Notes: generated by a model not told the origin, from the letters alone. Positions 1 through 12,279 are shown, counted from the stretch's first letter. The stretch is 64,000 nucleotides of DNA from Akkermansia muciniphila (GCA_945890645.1 CAMDCV010000002.1:62001-126000), one strand, 5' to 3'. Translations and numbers: made by a program.

Positions 1-203
1 TGCAAAAGCGAGCTCAGCGCTTTGCGGTGAACAGGCAGAGCAATGTGCCGTGCGCCCAATGCTTCTAGTTCGCCCACGAGTCGCCCGCCATTTGAAATAA
101 CGACCGCTTCGTGACCATGGGAGATCAGGTGAGAGGCGACTTCCAAAGTACCGCGTTCGACGCCGCCGGCGTTGAGTTCGGGTAAGATCTGAATGACTTT
201 CAC
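1..203 (-). CDS. Glycosyltransferase family 4, N-terminal part (cut by window edge)
   Basis: The first 67 residues of a protein read on the minus strand from a GTG start at 203. The N-terminus [19 protein letters not shown] is the classic opening of GT-B glycosyltransferases of family 4: a beta strand followed by a glycine-rich loop and an ERGT helix. Such enzymes transfer a sugar from a nucleotide-sugar donor to envelope glycans at the cytoplasmic face of the membrane. The GTG overlaps the TGA of the upstream ELM1-like gene in a 4-bp GTGA junction, so the two are probably translationally coupled. The acceptor and sugar cannot be told because the C-terminal half lies outside the window. Confidence 0.8.
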   Translation of the reverse strand, partial: MKVIQILPELNAGGVERGTLEVASHLISHGHEAVVISNGGRLVGELEALGARHIALPVHRKALSSLL

Positions 204-1105
204 GTGGAACGATTAAAAAATTTTGCTAACAAAATTTCGGCGCAGCGATCTGCTTCGGCGAGTGGCGGTGATGCTAACAAACGCCCTGTTGCCTGCAAGT
301 CTTTATATGTTGTGAGCTTGCCCTCGCGGCAAAGTTCGGCGACAGCATTTACGATTTTGGATGACGATTTTCGCGCGGGCATGGGCAACAAACCGACTTG
401 AGCACCACTGCTGAGCGCTTCGTATATCATCGAAACGCTGTCGTTCGTCACCCATGCGCATTGGCTGATGCGCAGTTGTTCCGGGAGCCAATCGGGAGTA
501 GTTTGTTGATGCGGGTGGAGCGTGGCAGGCAGATGCGAGAGTGAGTCAAGAAAACCCGCAGGACTGCGCCGTGAGTCGGTGATGTGCCAATCGAGTGATG
601 ATTGCGCAATTACGGTCGTGATAGCCTCACGTAGAGCAACGAGGTCGATGGAAAATTCGTGCGATTCGCCGCCGATGAGGATTAGGCCTTTTAGCTCTTT
701 TTGATGCGAGTAAACTATGCGATTGAGGGCACCAGTGGTAGGGATGACAGGGTCGGCAATGGGTTTGCCAATGAGATCATGAGTCGGCACGAGACAGGCA
801 TCGAAACAAGACATCGGCCAACTAGGTTTCATCAACACGATGGCGCGGGCGGTGAGCCAACCACGCAGCAATAGCGCACAAAGATGCGTTCCGTGGCCCG
901 CGGCGATGATCCAGTCGGGCTTTGGTCCTGCCAAAGCGAGTTTGCGTGCATGGAGAATTCTTTTCCAGAGTGGGACTTCGTTGAGTTCGATGACTCGACA
1001 TTCTGTATTCGTGCGACGCGCGAGCGCATCGGCGAGACCGAGGCTTTGGTTGCGATGACCGGGTTTGCCATCGGAAAGAATCAGAAGTTGCAGGGCCTTA
1101 CTCAT
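200..1105 (-). CDS. ELM1-like protein (mitochondrial fission ELM1 family)
   Basis: A 301-residue protein of the ELM1 family, which is found in plants and many Gram-negative bacteria. The diagnostic start [19 protein letters not shown] (about residues 10-28) and the later [15 protein letters not shown] (about 225-240) are both present; the latter resembles the nucleotide-sugar binding region of GT-B transferases. The biochemical role in bacteria is not settled. Here it sits between a lipid A type acyltransferase and a family 4 glycosyltransferase, pointing to outer-envelope glycolipid assembly. The start at 1105 is chosen because its ATG overlaps the upstream stop (ATGA). A longer frame upstream lies inside the acyltransferase gene. 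Confidence 0.8.
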   Translation of the reverse strand: MSKALQLLILSDGKPGHRNQSLGLADALARRTNTECRVIELNEVPLWKRILHARKLALAGPKPDWIIAAGHGTHLCALLLRGWLTARAIVLMKPSWPMSCFDACLVPTHDLIGKPIADPVIPTTGALNRIVYSHQKELKGLILIGGESHEFSIDLVALREAITTVIAQSSLDWHITDSRRSPAGFLDSLSHLPATLHPHQQTTPDWLPEQLRISQCAWVTNDSVSMIYEALSSGAQVGLLPMPARKSSSKIVNAVAELCREGKLTTYKDLQATGRLLASPPLAEADRCAEILLAKFFNRST

Positions 1106-2475
1106 GATGAGGATTCGGGTAAGGAGCAGCCAAGTGCTCTCACATAATGCCACCAAGTGTGTGGGTCGTCCATTGCCGTCTCCGGCGGCGTGATGCGGAT
1201 ATCGAGCGAGGCATTTTTATGGTCGCACAGGCCGACAGCCATCGGGCTGGATCCGATTTTGTGATGACCCAAGGTAGCGGCATCAGGGCAGAAATATACG
1301 ACGATATCCAGCGGGTAGGATTTCGCGTCGTCCCATTGTTGCAGAACTTTACCAAGATCGGAAATTTGAGAGTCTGCGAAAGTTGCATTTTCAGCGGCAA
1401 AAGTCGGTGGTATATTGATCAGAAAAATTTCCGCATCAGGCTGCTGTCTAACAAGATGCTCGATGGCGGCGGTTGATGCTTGGGCGATGGCTGGGTCGGT
1501 CGAGCCAACGAATGCATAGCGCCATGGTTTGGTGATGCCACCACTCTCTTGCGATTGCCTTGACTGACGCAACTCAAACGGTCTCTTGATCGGCAGTTTC
1601 CAGCGGTTGTGAAACCAAAAGCCATCGCAGGGGCTGGTCGAAAGTGCTTGCTCGACGCCTTTCATCACGCTTTGGGTGGTAATTTTTATGGCAGGGTCAT
1701 GCGCGGTGATATTGATCTGCCAGTGTGCAGGGCGCGTGCGTTTGATGGATACGTAAAACACCACAGCGCCAGTTCGCCGGTGGAGCAATTCCACTAAGGG
1801 CGAGCAAGAGGTCGGCCTACCGAAAAAAGGGGTGAGGCTGCCGGAATTTCCTGCGTGTTGATCTGCGAGAATTCCGAGCATGCCACCCGCGCGCAGTAGC
1901 GTGCAGGATTGACTGAATCCTTCCTTGTTCGAATACAACTGCGTGCCGGATTGCTGCCGTCTTCGCATGGTCATGCGATTCATATACGGGTTATTCAGCG
2001 GTCGAAAAAATGCGCCTGATGCGACGCCGGGAGCGAGCAGTGAAGCAATGCGTGCGAGAATTTCCCAGTTTCCCATGTGCGCAAGAGCGAGAATCGCGCT
2101 CTGTCCCGGAACCTTTAAATGTGCTTGCAACAGGTCATTTCCCTCAATCGTGACGTGTTTACGGATTTGTTGTTCGCTCATTAACATGCAACGTACTCCG
2201 CCTAACAAGTTCGCACCAACAGTGCGAAAGGTATCATGTGCGAGAGTTCCGAGTGCAGCGTCATCCAGAGTATCGCCCCATGCGATGCGGCAATTGCGAA
2301 TCACTGTATTCCGAATCCCCGTAACTAAATGATAGGCAAAATGGCCCAAAAGTCGGCCGAGAGCGTCAATCCAAGTCGCTGGCACAATACGAAAAAGCGT
2401 CTCTATGCCACGAAACGCCGCGTATTCGACGAAGTATCTGGTAGTTGATTTGGTAGAGGAACGCCTGCGAGCCAC
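1102..2475 (-). CDS. LpxL/HtrB-like lysophospholipid acyltransferase with C-terminal extension
   Basis: Residues up to about 300 match the lipid A biosynthesis acyltransferase family. The HxxxxE catalytic motif appears as HMGNWE, followed by GILADQHAG and a PFFGRPTSCSPLVELLHRRTGA block. These inner-membrane enzymes add acyl chains to lipid A precursors. Residues from about 310 to the end, roughly 150, form an extra alpha/beta region not present in LpxL; its final segment (DPHTWWHYVRALG) is vaguely like GT9 heptosyltransferase C-termini, which is only a guess. The start is uncertain: GTG at 2475 (MARRRSSTKSTTRYF) fits the family better than the GTG at 2538. It is first in the minus-strand envelope operon. 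Confidence 0.75.
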   Translation of the reverse strand: MARRRSSTKSTTRYFVEYAAFRGIETLFRIVPATWIDALGRLLGHFAYHLVTGIRNTVIRNCRIAWGDTLDDAALGTLAHDTFRTVGANLLGGVRCMLMSEQQIRKHVTIEGNDLLQAHLKVPGQSAILALAHMGNWEILARIASLLAPGVASGAFFRPLNNPYMNRMTMRRRQQSGTQLYSNKEGFSQSCTLLRAGGMLGILADQHAGNSGSLTPFFGRPTSCSPLVELLHRRTGAVVFYVSIKRTRPAHWQINITAHDPAIKITTQSVMKGVEQALSTSPCDGFWFHNRWKLPIKRPFELRQSRQSQESGGITKPWRYAFVGSTDPAIAQASTAAIEHLVRQQPDAEIFLINIPPTFAAENATFADSQISDLGKVLQQWDDAKSYPLDIVVYFCPDAATLGHHKIGSSPMAVGLCDHKNASLDIRITPPETAMDDPHTWWHYVRALGCSLPESSS

Positions 2476-2623
2476 CCCGTCAGCATTTGTGAAAATGGCA
2501 GAATTGGCAAGAGGGAAGAAGCAATCGAGAGCGAGCACTGTCGTTGGAAAGATCTATCAATTTTCGATTTACGTTGGCGCAAAGTCTGCTTACGGTAAGT
2601 GCGCACTTTGATACACAACCCAA

Positions 2624-4573
<1,950 letters not shown>

Positions 4574-4583
4574 ATTTTCTCCT

Positions 4584-5453
4584 ATGACACCAACCAGCTA
4601 CTACATCGCACTCATCGCAAATTCTTTTGGTTATGAACGTCGCCACAAACGCTTGGCGGATGCATCCTCCGAAATGGCATTGCTACGCGAGGCCGAGTAT
4701 CAGTTAGGTAGTACGCTATGGGAAAAAATTGAGCCAATTCAAGAGTTGTCGGTCGAATACTGGAATTTGCGCAAGTACATCACCGAACGCGATCAACAGA
4801 CGGAACTTTTGGATAAACTCAATGAAAAGCTATCAGTCCTTCACGAGGAGCGCGCTGAGATTTTAAATGAAAATACACCGGAGCAAGATGTTTTGCTCGA
4901 GCAACGCGGTGAACTTTTGCAAAATCTGGAAAAACTTGCGTATGAAAAAGATCAGGTGATTCGCCGCGCGAAAGAAATCCGTCGCACCCATGAGGGGCTC
5001 CTCACAAAAATCGAAGTTTTGGAACGCGATGGGGCGCCCGAGAGCGCCGTGAAGGAAGTGAATGATGCGATTGATTTGCTCAAACAAGAATTTCGTGATT
5101 TGAAGCAAAAACGCGAAGCGATTGCGGAAGGCTTAGAAGCGGGCGACCTCAAAATCGATGAGATTAAGAAAAAAATGATTTCCTTTAAACAGGAAAAGCG
5201 CGAACGCGCCGCTTTTGTTTTCCAACAAATGGGAGTGATCAATCGTGAGTTGTCGAATGTCCGTTCGGAAATCGGCAACTGCGAAACTCACATCCGTCAC
5301 TTACAGGCGGAAGTGGGTCGTTACATCAGTCGCTACAATAAACGCAATCCTGCCTGTGGTGAGATTGCCAAGCTGGAGCGCACGATGATCGAGGTGATGC
5401 GCATGTTACGCATTTCCATAGTCATGAATCACCGGCTCGCGGACTTTAAATAA
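4584..5453 (+). CDS. Hypothetical coiled-coil protein
   Basis: 289 residues, strongly charged and almost wholly helical. Long heptad-rich stretches run from about 40 to 245, for example LLDKLNEKLSVLHEERAEIL and IDLLKQEFRDLKQKREAIAEGLEAGDLKIDEIKKK. No signal peptide or membrane segment is seen. It starts 10 bases after acs and could be cotranscribed, although nothing links it to acetate metabolism. The fold resembles structural or scaffold coiled coils; I recognise no named family and assign no function. Confidence 0.7.
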   Translation: MTPTSYYIALIANSFGYERRHKRLADASSEMALLREAEYQLGSTLWEKIEPIQELSVEYWNLRKYITERDQQTELLDKLNEKLSVLHEERAEILNENTPEQDVLLEQRGELLQNLEKLAYEKDQVIRRAKEIRRTHEGLLTKIEVLERDGAPESAVKEVNDAIDLLKQEFRDLKQKREAIAEGLEAGDLKIDEIKKKMISFKQEKRERAAFVFQQMGVINRELSNVRSEIGNCETHIRHLQAEVGRYISRYNKRNPACGEIAKLERTMIEVMRMLRISIVMNHRLADFK

Positions 5454-5459
5454 ACGGTA

Positions 5460-6428
5460 TCAGGCACCTGGTGAAGCCATCGGCTGCGAGGGCGGCGTCA
5501 AGTTCATGGGACGCGTGGGAAGCTTTTTTGCCTTGGGTGTCACATCGGCATAGATGCCCACCAATGCCATGCCGATCAAGCCTACAAAGCCGCCGAATGC
5601 AGCAGTCATCGCGGTGCACATGCTCACAACAAATGGCGTGAAAAACAACAAACCGATCACCAACCAACTCGGCTTTACTTCATACGCATGAACCACCAAC
5701 CGCAGTCGCGAACGTGCCACCGTCAGACCCAAGACCACATAGCAGAAGGTGGCCGCTAGCCCATTCAGATTGAAAAAAATCTGGAACACCGCCGCATGCA
5801 TGTTTTTGGTAACCATCGCACAAAAAAACAACGGAACGAAGGCGGAGAATAAAAAGGACCCCAAAAACAGCAAGACCATGCCGATGCGACCACCGATGTT
5901 TCGGAACGATGAGGCTCCAATCGTGCCCGCGCAGACAATGGCTGCACATGCTAGGACAGAAAGCCCACACATGAGCTCCTGCAGTAATTCAACGCCACCG
6001 ATAAAGTAGCGCACTACGACATAGGGCAGAAGTGAGATAAAGCTTAAGGCGCACACCGCCCACAAAATCAGGAATTTACCTTTCACTACGGCCCATCGGT
6101 TGAGGCGAGTCAGCAGCAATAACTCGTGATTTCCTTCTTCAAGTTCCTGCCCCATCAGAATCAATCCACCGAGCGGCATACCGACTCCACAGACCAATGC
6201 CACTACATTCCAGAAAGGACCCGACTCCACGAGCATCCATAAATTCAAGATGCCCGCATGCTCATTGCGTGTCACCGAGCCTTGGGCGAACTCCATGGCC
6301 ATCGCCGCGATCGCAAGCACATGGATTCCGAGAAACGGATACACAAAACTGGCACGTCGCATCCCTTGCTGCAATTCCTTTACAGTCATCGGATGCATGC
6401 GGTCAGGCAGTTCTCGAAATTCAGCCAT
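5460..6428 (-). CDS. ABC-2 type membrane permease-like protein
   Basis: About 322 residues with at least six hydrophobic segments, for example FVYPFLGIHVLAIAAMAM, NVVALVCGVGMPLGGLILMG, ILWAVCALSFISLLPYVVV and FFTPFVVSMCTAMTAAFGGFVGLIGMALV. The opening HPMTVKELQQGMRR followed by a membrane span, and the cytosolic loop GQELEEGNHELLLLTRLNRWAVVKGKF, are typical of ABC-2 permeases that pair with a separate ATPase. No ATPase gene lies nearby, so substrate and partner are unknown. The start at 6428 (MAEFRELPDR) is my choice over an upstream start that adds a Cys-rich, unlikely leader. Converges with the coiled-coil gene 6 bases away. Confidence 0.65.
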   Translation of the reverse strand: MAEFRELPDRMHPMTVKELQQGMRRASFVYPFLGIHVLAIAAMAMEFAQGSVTRNEHAGILNLWMLVESGPFWNVVALVCGVGMPLGGLILMGQELEEGNHELLLLTRLNRWAVVKGKFLILWAVCALSFISLLPYVVVRYFIGGVELLQELMCGLSVLACAAIVCAGTIGASSFRNIGGRIGMVLLFLGSFLFSAFVPLFFCAMVTKNMHAAVFQIFFNLNGLAATFCYVVLGLTVARSRLRLVVHAYEVKPSWLVIGLLFFTPFVVSMCTAMTAAFGGFVGLIGMALVGIYADVTPKAKKLPTRPMNLTPPSQPMASPGA

Positions 6429-6559
6429 GGCGTGATGCATACATCGCCGATTTGCAGACTGCTGACAAGACATCAATTCTGTTTCTAAATCGAAATCGCA
6501 CATTCTGCGGTTCATCCACTACTTGACGCGGTGCCTCGCGACAGGCAGGTTCTTTTGCC

Positions 6560-7606
6560 ATGACTCAACCGCGCGTTTCCGATTTGCACGTGACTTCCAA
6601 CATAACCCTGCCCGCGCCGCAGGAACTCTTGGAAGCAATTCCACGTCGTGAGGAGGATGCGGCATTCATCCAGCAATCGCGAGCACTGGTAAAAGACTCG
6701 CTGTTTGCCGCCGACGGAAAATTTTTGCTGATCGCTGGGCCGTGCTCGATTCATGACGTCGAGGCTGGCCGCGACTATGCCGAGCGTTTTGCCAATCTGG
6801 CTGAGCGTGTGCGCGAACGAATGGTGCTGGTCATGCGAGTGTATTTTGAAAAACCACGCACCACCGTGGGCTGGAAAGGACTGATCATGGATCCGTATCT
6901 CGACGGCTCTAATGATATTGCTCGTGGTTTGCATATTGCGCGTGAATTTCTTCTCGATGTGATCCGCATGGGCGTGCCGACTGCTACAGAGCTTCTCGAT
7001 CCTATCACCCCGCAGTACATTGCCGATTTGATCAGTTGGTCGGCGATAGGAGCACGCACGACTGAGTCGCAAACGCACCGACAAATGGCCAGCGGACTCT
7101 CGATGCCGATCGGATTTAAAAATGGCACCATGGGCAATCTGGAACCAGCGGTCAATGCAATCAAAGCGGCCACGCAGACGCAGACATTTCTCGGCGTTGG
7201 TCTGGATGGTCGGGCATCGGCCGTGACGACCTCAGGGAATCCCGATTGCCATATCATTTTGCGAGGTGGCGAAAAAGGCCCCAATTTTGACGAAGTCTCA
7301 GTCGCAGAAACAAGAGCGCTGTTAGAAAAAAGCCGATTGCCGGCAGCGATCATGATCGATGCTAGTCACGGCAATTGTTCAAAAAATCACGAACGTATGC
7401 CGACGGTGTTTGAAAACATTGTCCGACAACGCGCAGCGGGCGAACGGAGTATCATCGGCGCTATGCTCGAGAGCAACTTAGTGGCAGGTACGCAGTCGTT
7501 TCCCAAGCCACGATCCGAGTTAGTTTATGGGCAAAGCATCACCGATGCCTGCATCGATTGGGAGACGACAGAGGATTTGATCTTACGCGCGGCGGACATG
7601 TTGTAA
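6560..7606 (+). CDS. 3-deoxy-7-phosphoheptulonate (DAHP) synthase, class I
   Basis: 348 residues, the length of AroF/AroG/AroH type enzymes. It condenses phosphoenolpyruvate with erythrose 4-phosphate in the first step of the shikimate pathway. Motifs include LLIAGPCSIHD near residue 55 (substrate and metal site), MRVYFEKPRTTVGWKGLI near 94 and SAIGARTTESQTHR near 163. MIDASHGNCSKNH near 268 supplies metal ligands. The SWSAIGARTTESQTHR wording looks closer to AroF than AroG, but which aromatic amino acid feeds back on it cannot be read from sequence, so no symbol is given. Monocistronic: divergent from the permease and convergent with gltB. Confidence 0.93.
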   Translation: MTQPRVSDLHVTSNITLPAPQELLEAIPRREEDAAFIQQSRALVKDSLFAADGKFLLIAGPCSIHDVEAGRDYAERFANLAERVRERMVLVMRVYFEKPRTTVGWKGLIMDPYLDGSNDIARGLHIAREFLLDVIRMGVPTATELLDPITPQYIADLISWSAIGARTTESQTHRQMASGLSMPIGFKNGTMGNLEPAVNAIKAATQTQTFLGVGLDGRASAVTTSGNPDCHIILRGGEKGPNFDEVSVAETRALLEKSRLPAAIMIDASHGNCSKNHERMPTVFENIVRQRAAGERSIIGAMLESNLVAGTQSFPKPRSELVYGQSITDACIDWETTEDLILRAADML

Positions 7607-7611
7607 TAAAG

Positions 7612-10600
7612 TCAGCGCGAGCTGGCAGCTTCGTGTTCGGCTTCGGCGGCTTCTAGGGCGGCGCGTTCTTTGGCGATGACGCGGACGAACTTTTTTAACG
7701 ACGTATCCCAATCGGCGAGCAGGCTGGCCGCTCGTTCGCTGCCTGTCTTGGCGAGATGGGTTTCGATGAGTTGTCGAAGTTCTGCTTTATCACTTTCGCG
7801 TGTGACAGCGAGCGCGACGACCATTTCATCGTTCAGGCGCGAGTAGAAGCGATCATCGATGTCGTAGATGTAGGCGGTGCCGCCCGACATACCTGCGCCG
7901 AAATTTTGTCCCGTCATACCGAGGATGGCGATGCTGCCATTGGTCATGTATTCGCAACCGTGGTCGCCGCAGCCTTCGATGACAGCGGTGGCTCCAGAGT
8001 TGCGGACAGCGAAGCGTTCACCTGCTTGTCCGTAGGCGAAAAGATGGCCGCCCGTGGCTCCGTAAAGGCAAGTGTTGCCGATGATGGTATTCGTGCTGGG
8101 GGTGAACTTCGCATTCGTCGGCGGTGCGACGATGATTTCACCGCCCGCCATGCCTTTACCGACGTAGTCGTTGGCTTCACCGATGACTTTCAAGCAGATG
8201 CCTTTGACGAGGAAGGTGCCTAACGATTGTCCAGCAGTGCCATGGCAGGTCAGCGAGATTGTGTTTTTGCTAAGGCCATGATCGCCGAAAATTTCTGCAA
8301 CGCGACCGGAAAGTCGTGTGCCGATGTTGCGGTCGGTATTGACGATATCATAGCTCAGCTCGATCGGCGCGCTGTCGGGGAGCAGTGCGAGGGCCTCGGC
8401 GAGTTTGATGTCGGCCGGTGCGCCGTAGGCAACGGTGGAGACTGTGGCATCCGGTTCCACGCCTAACACTTTTTTAATGTCGGTGAGAATTTGCAAGTCG
8501 AGCGCGGGTTTAGCGATACCATCGTTGCGGTCTTTTGTGCGCATGCGGGAGATGGTTTCGACGGGCACTTGTTGCGCTTTGGCAGCAGTTGGCACGACAT
8601 CGCGAAGGAGAGGTTGCAGGTCGAGCGTGTTGGCTTTCGGGTGCTCGGGCACGTGGCGTTGGCTGAGAAATTCGGGACGTCCGATCAATTCATCTAGCGT
8701 GCGCACACCAAGCCCTGCCATGATTTTGCGCGCTTCTTTGGCGACGCCGTCGAAGTAATTGATGACCATTTCCGGTGTGCCTTTGAATTTCGCGCGGAAT
8801 TTCGGATCGGTGGTGGCGATGCCGACGGGGCAATTGTTGAGGTGGCACTTGCGCACATACACGCAACCCATGGCGATCATCGCGGTGGTGCCGAAGTTGT
8901 ATTGCTCGGCGCCGAGGATCGCGGCGATGACCACATCGCGGCCATTGCGGATGCCGCCGTCGGTACGCAAGGTTACGCGGTTGCGAAGGTTGTTCAGCAA
9001 GAGTGTTTGTTGCGCTTCGGCAAGGCCGAGTTCCCAAGGGGCTCCAGCGTGTTTGGTGGAGGAAAGGGGAGAGGCTCCGGTGCCACCATCGTGACCTGAG
9101 ATGAGGATGTTATCGGCAGAGGCTTTGGCAACACCAGCAGCCACCGTGCCAACGCCTGACTCCGCCACGAGTTTGACCGTCACGCGGCAGCGGGGATTGA
9201 CTTCTTTGAGGTCGTGGATGAGCTGCGCGAGGTCTTCAATCGAATAAATGTCGTGATGTGGTGGTGGCGAAATCAACTGCACACCCGGTTGCGTATTGCG
9301 CAGACGAGCGATGAGGGCATTCACCTTGTGACCGGGCAACTGGCCGCCTTCGCCCGGTTTCGCGCCCTGCGCCATCTTGATTTCCAACTCATCGGCATTG
9401 ACCAAATAAAACGCCGAAACACCGAACCGGCCGGATGCCACTTGCTTGATGTAAGAGCGAGCAAAGTCGCCATTCGGATACGGTTTGTAACGCACGGGGT
9501 CTTCACCGCCTTCGCCGGAGTCGGATTTGCCGCCGATGCGATTCATCGCAATCGCTAGCGTCTCGTGTGCTTCGGGTGAGAGTGCGCCCATCGACATCGC
9601 GGCTGTGGTAAAGCGTTGACGGATCGATTCAAATGGCTCGACTTCGTCGATGGAAATCGGTCCGCTGGAGGCGGATACAAACTCTAACAAATCTTTGATC
9701 GCTACCGGGCCCGTTTCTAACGAAACGCGGACGTATTCTTCGTAATCCTCTTCTTTGCCCGACTTGACATAGGTGTGGAAATTTTTGATCACTTCCGTGC
9801 TGAGCGCGTGGCGTTCGCCGGCACGACGATAGCGGTTGTAGCCCGGGTCGCCGAGATTGAGTGTTTCGCCCGAGGGAACTTCGGTTTCAAAGGCGGCGTA
9901 GTGACGCACCAAACTCTCCCGCGCGATTTCCTCGAAACCGATGCCGCCGATTTTTGACGACACGCCGGTGAAGGAAAAATCCACCACATCCTTGCCGATG
10001 CCGATCGCTTCGAAAGTCTGCGCGCCTTGGTAGGAATTGAGAACGGAGATGCCCATTTTTGACATGATTTTGAGCACGCCTTTTTCTAACGCTTTGCGGT
10101 AGTTGCTCATCGCCTTGGTGGCGGTCATTTTTTCGCCGAGTTTGTTTTTCCCTGCATCGGCACGTACGAGTTGTCGGACCGTAGCAAAGCCGAGATACGG
10201 GCAAATTGCAGTCGCTCCAAAACCAAAGGCGCAGGAAATTTGATGCGTGTCGCGGATTTCACCGGAGTCGAGAACGATTGAGGTACGCATGCGCTTACCC
10301 TCGCGGTGCAAGTGATGGTGCACTGTGCCGATGGCTAGCAGAGAAGGAATCGGCACGCGTTCGGCGGAGGTGGCGCGGTCGGAGAGAATGACGATGTTGA
10401 CTTGCGAATCGACAGCTTTTTCTACTTCGGTACAAATTTCATCGAGGCGGATTTTTAAGCCTGCCGCACCCTTGTTTTTTGGCCAGGTGGCATCGATCAC
10501 GACTGACGGAAATCCGTGAATCGTGAGTGCTTTGATTTTTTCCAATTCGTGTTCATAGAGCACGGCGGAGTCGAGGTTGATCACGCTGCTATGGTCGGAC

Positions 10601-12279
10601 GTTTCAACCAACAAGTTTCTCTCGGGGCCAAGTCCGCATGCCAGCGACATTACAGCCCACTCGCGGATGGGGTCGATCGGTGGGTTGGTGACTTGGGCAA
10701 AGAGTTGTTTGAAGTAGGTGAAAAGCAAACGCGGGTAGTGCGATAGCACGGCAAGCGGAATATCATCGCCCATCGAAAAGACCGCTTCTTGTGCACCTTT
10801 GATCATCGGCGGAAACACCATGTCGAGTTCTTCTAACGAAATCGCGTGCGCGACTTGTTGGCGCGAAAGATCGAGTGGTGCGAATTCGATTTCTGGAGCG
10901 AGGGCTTCGGGCGAGACAAATTGGTTGAGCTCCAAGCGGCTCTCGTCGATCCATTGACGGTAGGGCTTTTGCTTTGCCATCTTCTCCTTGATTTCTCGAT
11001 CGAACAGCAGTTCGCCGGTGGAGGTATCGACAGACAGCATTTGCCCCGGACCGAGGCGGCCTTTGCGAATGATCGTGGCATCATCGAGCACCACGGCACC
11101 AGCTTCCGATCCGATGTAGAGCAGGCCATCCTCCGTTACTTTGTAACGCGAGGGACGTAGTCCGTTGCGGTCGAGCGAGGCGCAGAGCTTCGTGCCATCA
11201 GTGTAGGCTAGGCCTGCGGGTCCGTCCCATGGTTCAGAAAACGAGCGATTGTATTGATAGAATGCGCGGAGGTTATCGGATATTTCTTCGTCGTGTCGAT
11301 ACGCGGGCGGCACCAGCATGCACATCGCGTGTTCGAGGGATCGACCCGAGAGCACAAGCAATTCGAGGCAGTGATCTAGCGATGCTGAGTCCGACTCGCC
11401 GTGGCGGATGAGTTTTTTCACCAAGTTAATTTCCTCGCCCCAGACCGGCGAGGAGAAAAATTCTTCGCGCGAGGACATCCAATTGCGGTTTCCTTCGACG
11501 GTATTGATTTCGCCATTGTGACACATCATGCGGAACGGCTGCCCGAGCGGCCAAGCGGGGAAGGTGTTGGTCGAAAAACGTTGGTGATAGAGCGCGATCG
11601 AAGTGGTGTAATCCGGATCCTGCAAGTCGAGATAGAACGCGCGCAACGCGGCAGGCATGGCGAGTGCTTTGTAGGAGATCAAACGCGAGGATAGCGAAGG
11701 CATGTAGAAGCCGTGGATGTCGCCCGTGCGATGCTCCGTTTCACGACGGGTGAGGTAGAGTTGGCGCTCGAAGTGATCGCTTTCCCATTCGGCTGGTTTT
11801 TCTAACAGAAGGTGTTCAATGTGCGGGCAAGTGCCGAGGGCGAGTTTTCCCAGGGCGTCGTGATTGAGTGGTGTCTGCCGCCAGCCGAGAATCGCAATGC
11901 CACGGCGAGTGAGGATTTCTTCGACGATGCCTTTGATGCTTGCGTAGGAGGCGTCGGTCGCCGAGGGAAAAAAGAACACGCCGACAGCGAGGTCAGAGTC
12001 GTTTTTCACATCCTTGCCGAGGGTGGTGAGAAATTTGCGAAATAGCGGGTAGGGGAGCTGCGTCAGCACCCCCGAGCCGTCGCCCGTTTTCATGTCGGCA
12101 TCGACAGCACCACGGTGAGTCATATTGCAGACCGATTGCAGGGCCAGTGCGAGGATGTTGTGCGAGCGTTTACCGTGAATGTTCGCCAGCGCGCCCATGC
12201 CGCAATTGTCGTGCTCTTGGCGCAGGTTGTGGAGAGAAAGATCGTCTTGGGGTGTGCTGGAATGATAAAACGGATTCAT
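7612..12279 (-). CDS. gltB: Glutamate synthase (NADPH/ferredoxin), large subunit
   Basis: About 1555 residues. This cytosolic enzyme moves the amide of glutamine to 2-oxoglutarate, giving two glutamates. In order: a class II amidotransferase domain whose nucleophile is Cys26 in DNCGMGALANIHG, a central domain, an FMN-binding synthase barrel, and a C-terminal GXGXG beta-helix. The barrel contains the 3Fe-4S cysteines CVYVRKCHLNNC near residue 1140 and ISGHDGGTGASP before it. The start at 12279 (MNPFYHSSTPQDD) puts the nucleophile close to the N-terminus, as expected for a short cleaved propeptide; a longer frame upstream to 12438 is not supported by the family. The small subunit gltD is not in the window. 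Confidence 0.95.
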   Translation of the reverse strand: MNPFYHSSTPQDDLSLHNLRQEHDNCGMGALANIHGKRSHNILALALQSVCNMTHRGAVDADMKTGDGSGVLTQLPYPLFRKFLTTLGKDVKNDSDLAVGVFFFPSATDASYASIKGIVEEILTRRGIAILGWRQTPLNHDALGKLALGTCPHIEHLLLEKPAEWESDHFERQLYLTRRETEHRTGDIHGFYMPSLSSRLISYKALAMPAALRAFYLDLQDPDYTTSIALYHQRFSTNTFPAWPLGQPFRMMCHNGEINTVEGNRNWMSSREEFFSSPVWGEEINLVKKLIRHGESDSASLDHCLELLVLSGRSLEHAMCMLVPPAYRHDEEISDNLRAFYQYNRSFSEPWDGPAGLAYTDGTKLCASLDRNGLRPSRYKVTEDGLLYIGSEAGAVVLDDATIIRKGRLGPGQMLSVDTSTGELLFDREIKEKMAKQKPYRQWIDESRLELNQFVSPEALAPEIEFAPLDLSRQQVAHAISLEELDMVFPPMIKGAQEAVFSMGDDIPLAVLSHYPRLLFTYFKQLFAQVTNPPIDPIREWAVMSLACGLGPERNLLVETSDHSSVINLDSAVLYEHELEKIKALTIHGFPSVVIDATWPKNKGAAGLKIRLDEICTEVEKAVDSQVNIVILSDRATSAERVPIPSLLAIGTVHHHLHREGKRMRTSIVLDSGEIRDTHQISCAFGFGATAICPYLGFATVRQLVRADAGKNKLGEKMTATKAMSNYRKALEKGVLKIMSKMGISVLNSYQGAQTFEAIGIGKDVVDFSFTGVSSKIGGIGFEEIARESLVRHYAAFETEVPSGETLNLGDPGYNRYRRAGERHALSTEVIKNFHTYVKSGKEEDYEEYVRVSLETGPVAIKDLLEFVSASSGPISIDEVEPFESIRQRFTTAAMSMGALSPEAHETLAIAMNRIGGKSDSGEGGEDPVRYKPYPNGDFARSYIKQVASGRFGVSAFYLVNADELEIKMAQGAKPGEGGQLPGHKVNALIARLRNTQPGVQLISPPPHHDIYSIEDLAQLIHDLKEVNPRCRVTVKLVAESGVGTVAAGVAKASADNILISGHDGGTGASPLSSTKHAGAPWELGLAEAQQTLLLNNLRNRVTLRTDGGIRNGRDVVIAAILGAEQYNFGTTAMIAMGCVYVRKCHLNNCPVGIATTDPKFRAKFKGTPEMVINYFDGVAKEARKIMAGLGVRTLDELIGRPEFLSQRHVPEHPKANTLDLQPLLRDVVPTAAKAQQVPVETISRMRTKDRNDGIAKPALDLQILTDIKKVLGVEPDATVSTVAYGAPADIKLAEALALLPDSAPIELSYDIVNTDRNIGTRLSGRVAEIFGDHGLSKNTISLTCHGTAGQSLGTFLVKGICLKVIGEANDYVGKGMAGGEIIVAPPTNAKFTPSTNTIIGNTCLYGATGGHLFAYGQAGERFAVRNSGATAVIEGCGDHGCEYMTNGSIAILGMTGQNFGAGMSGGTAYIYDIDDRFYSRLNDEMVVALAVTRESDKAELRQLIETHLAKTGSERAASLLADWDTSLKKFVRVIAKERAALEAAEAEHEAASSR

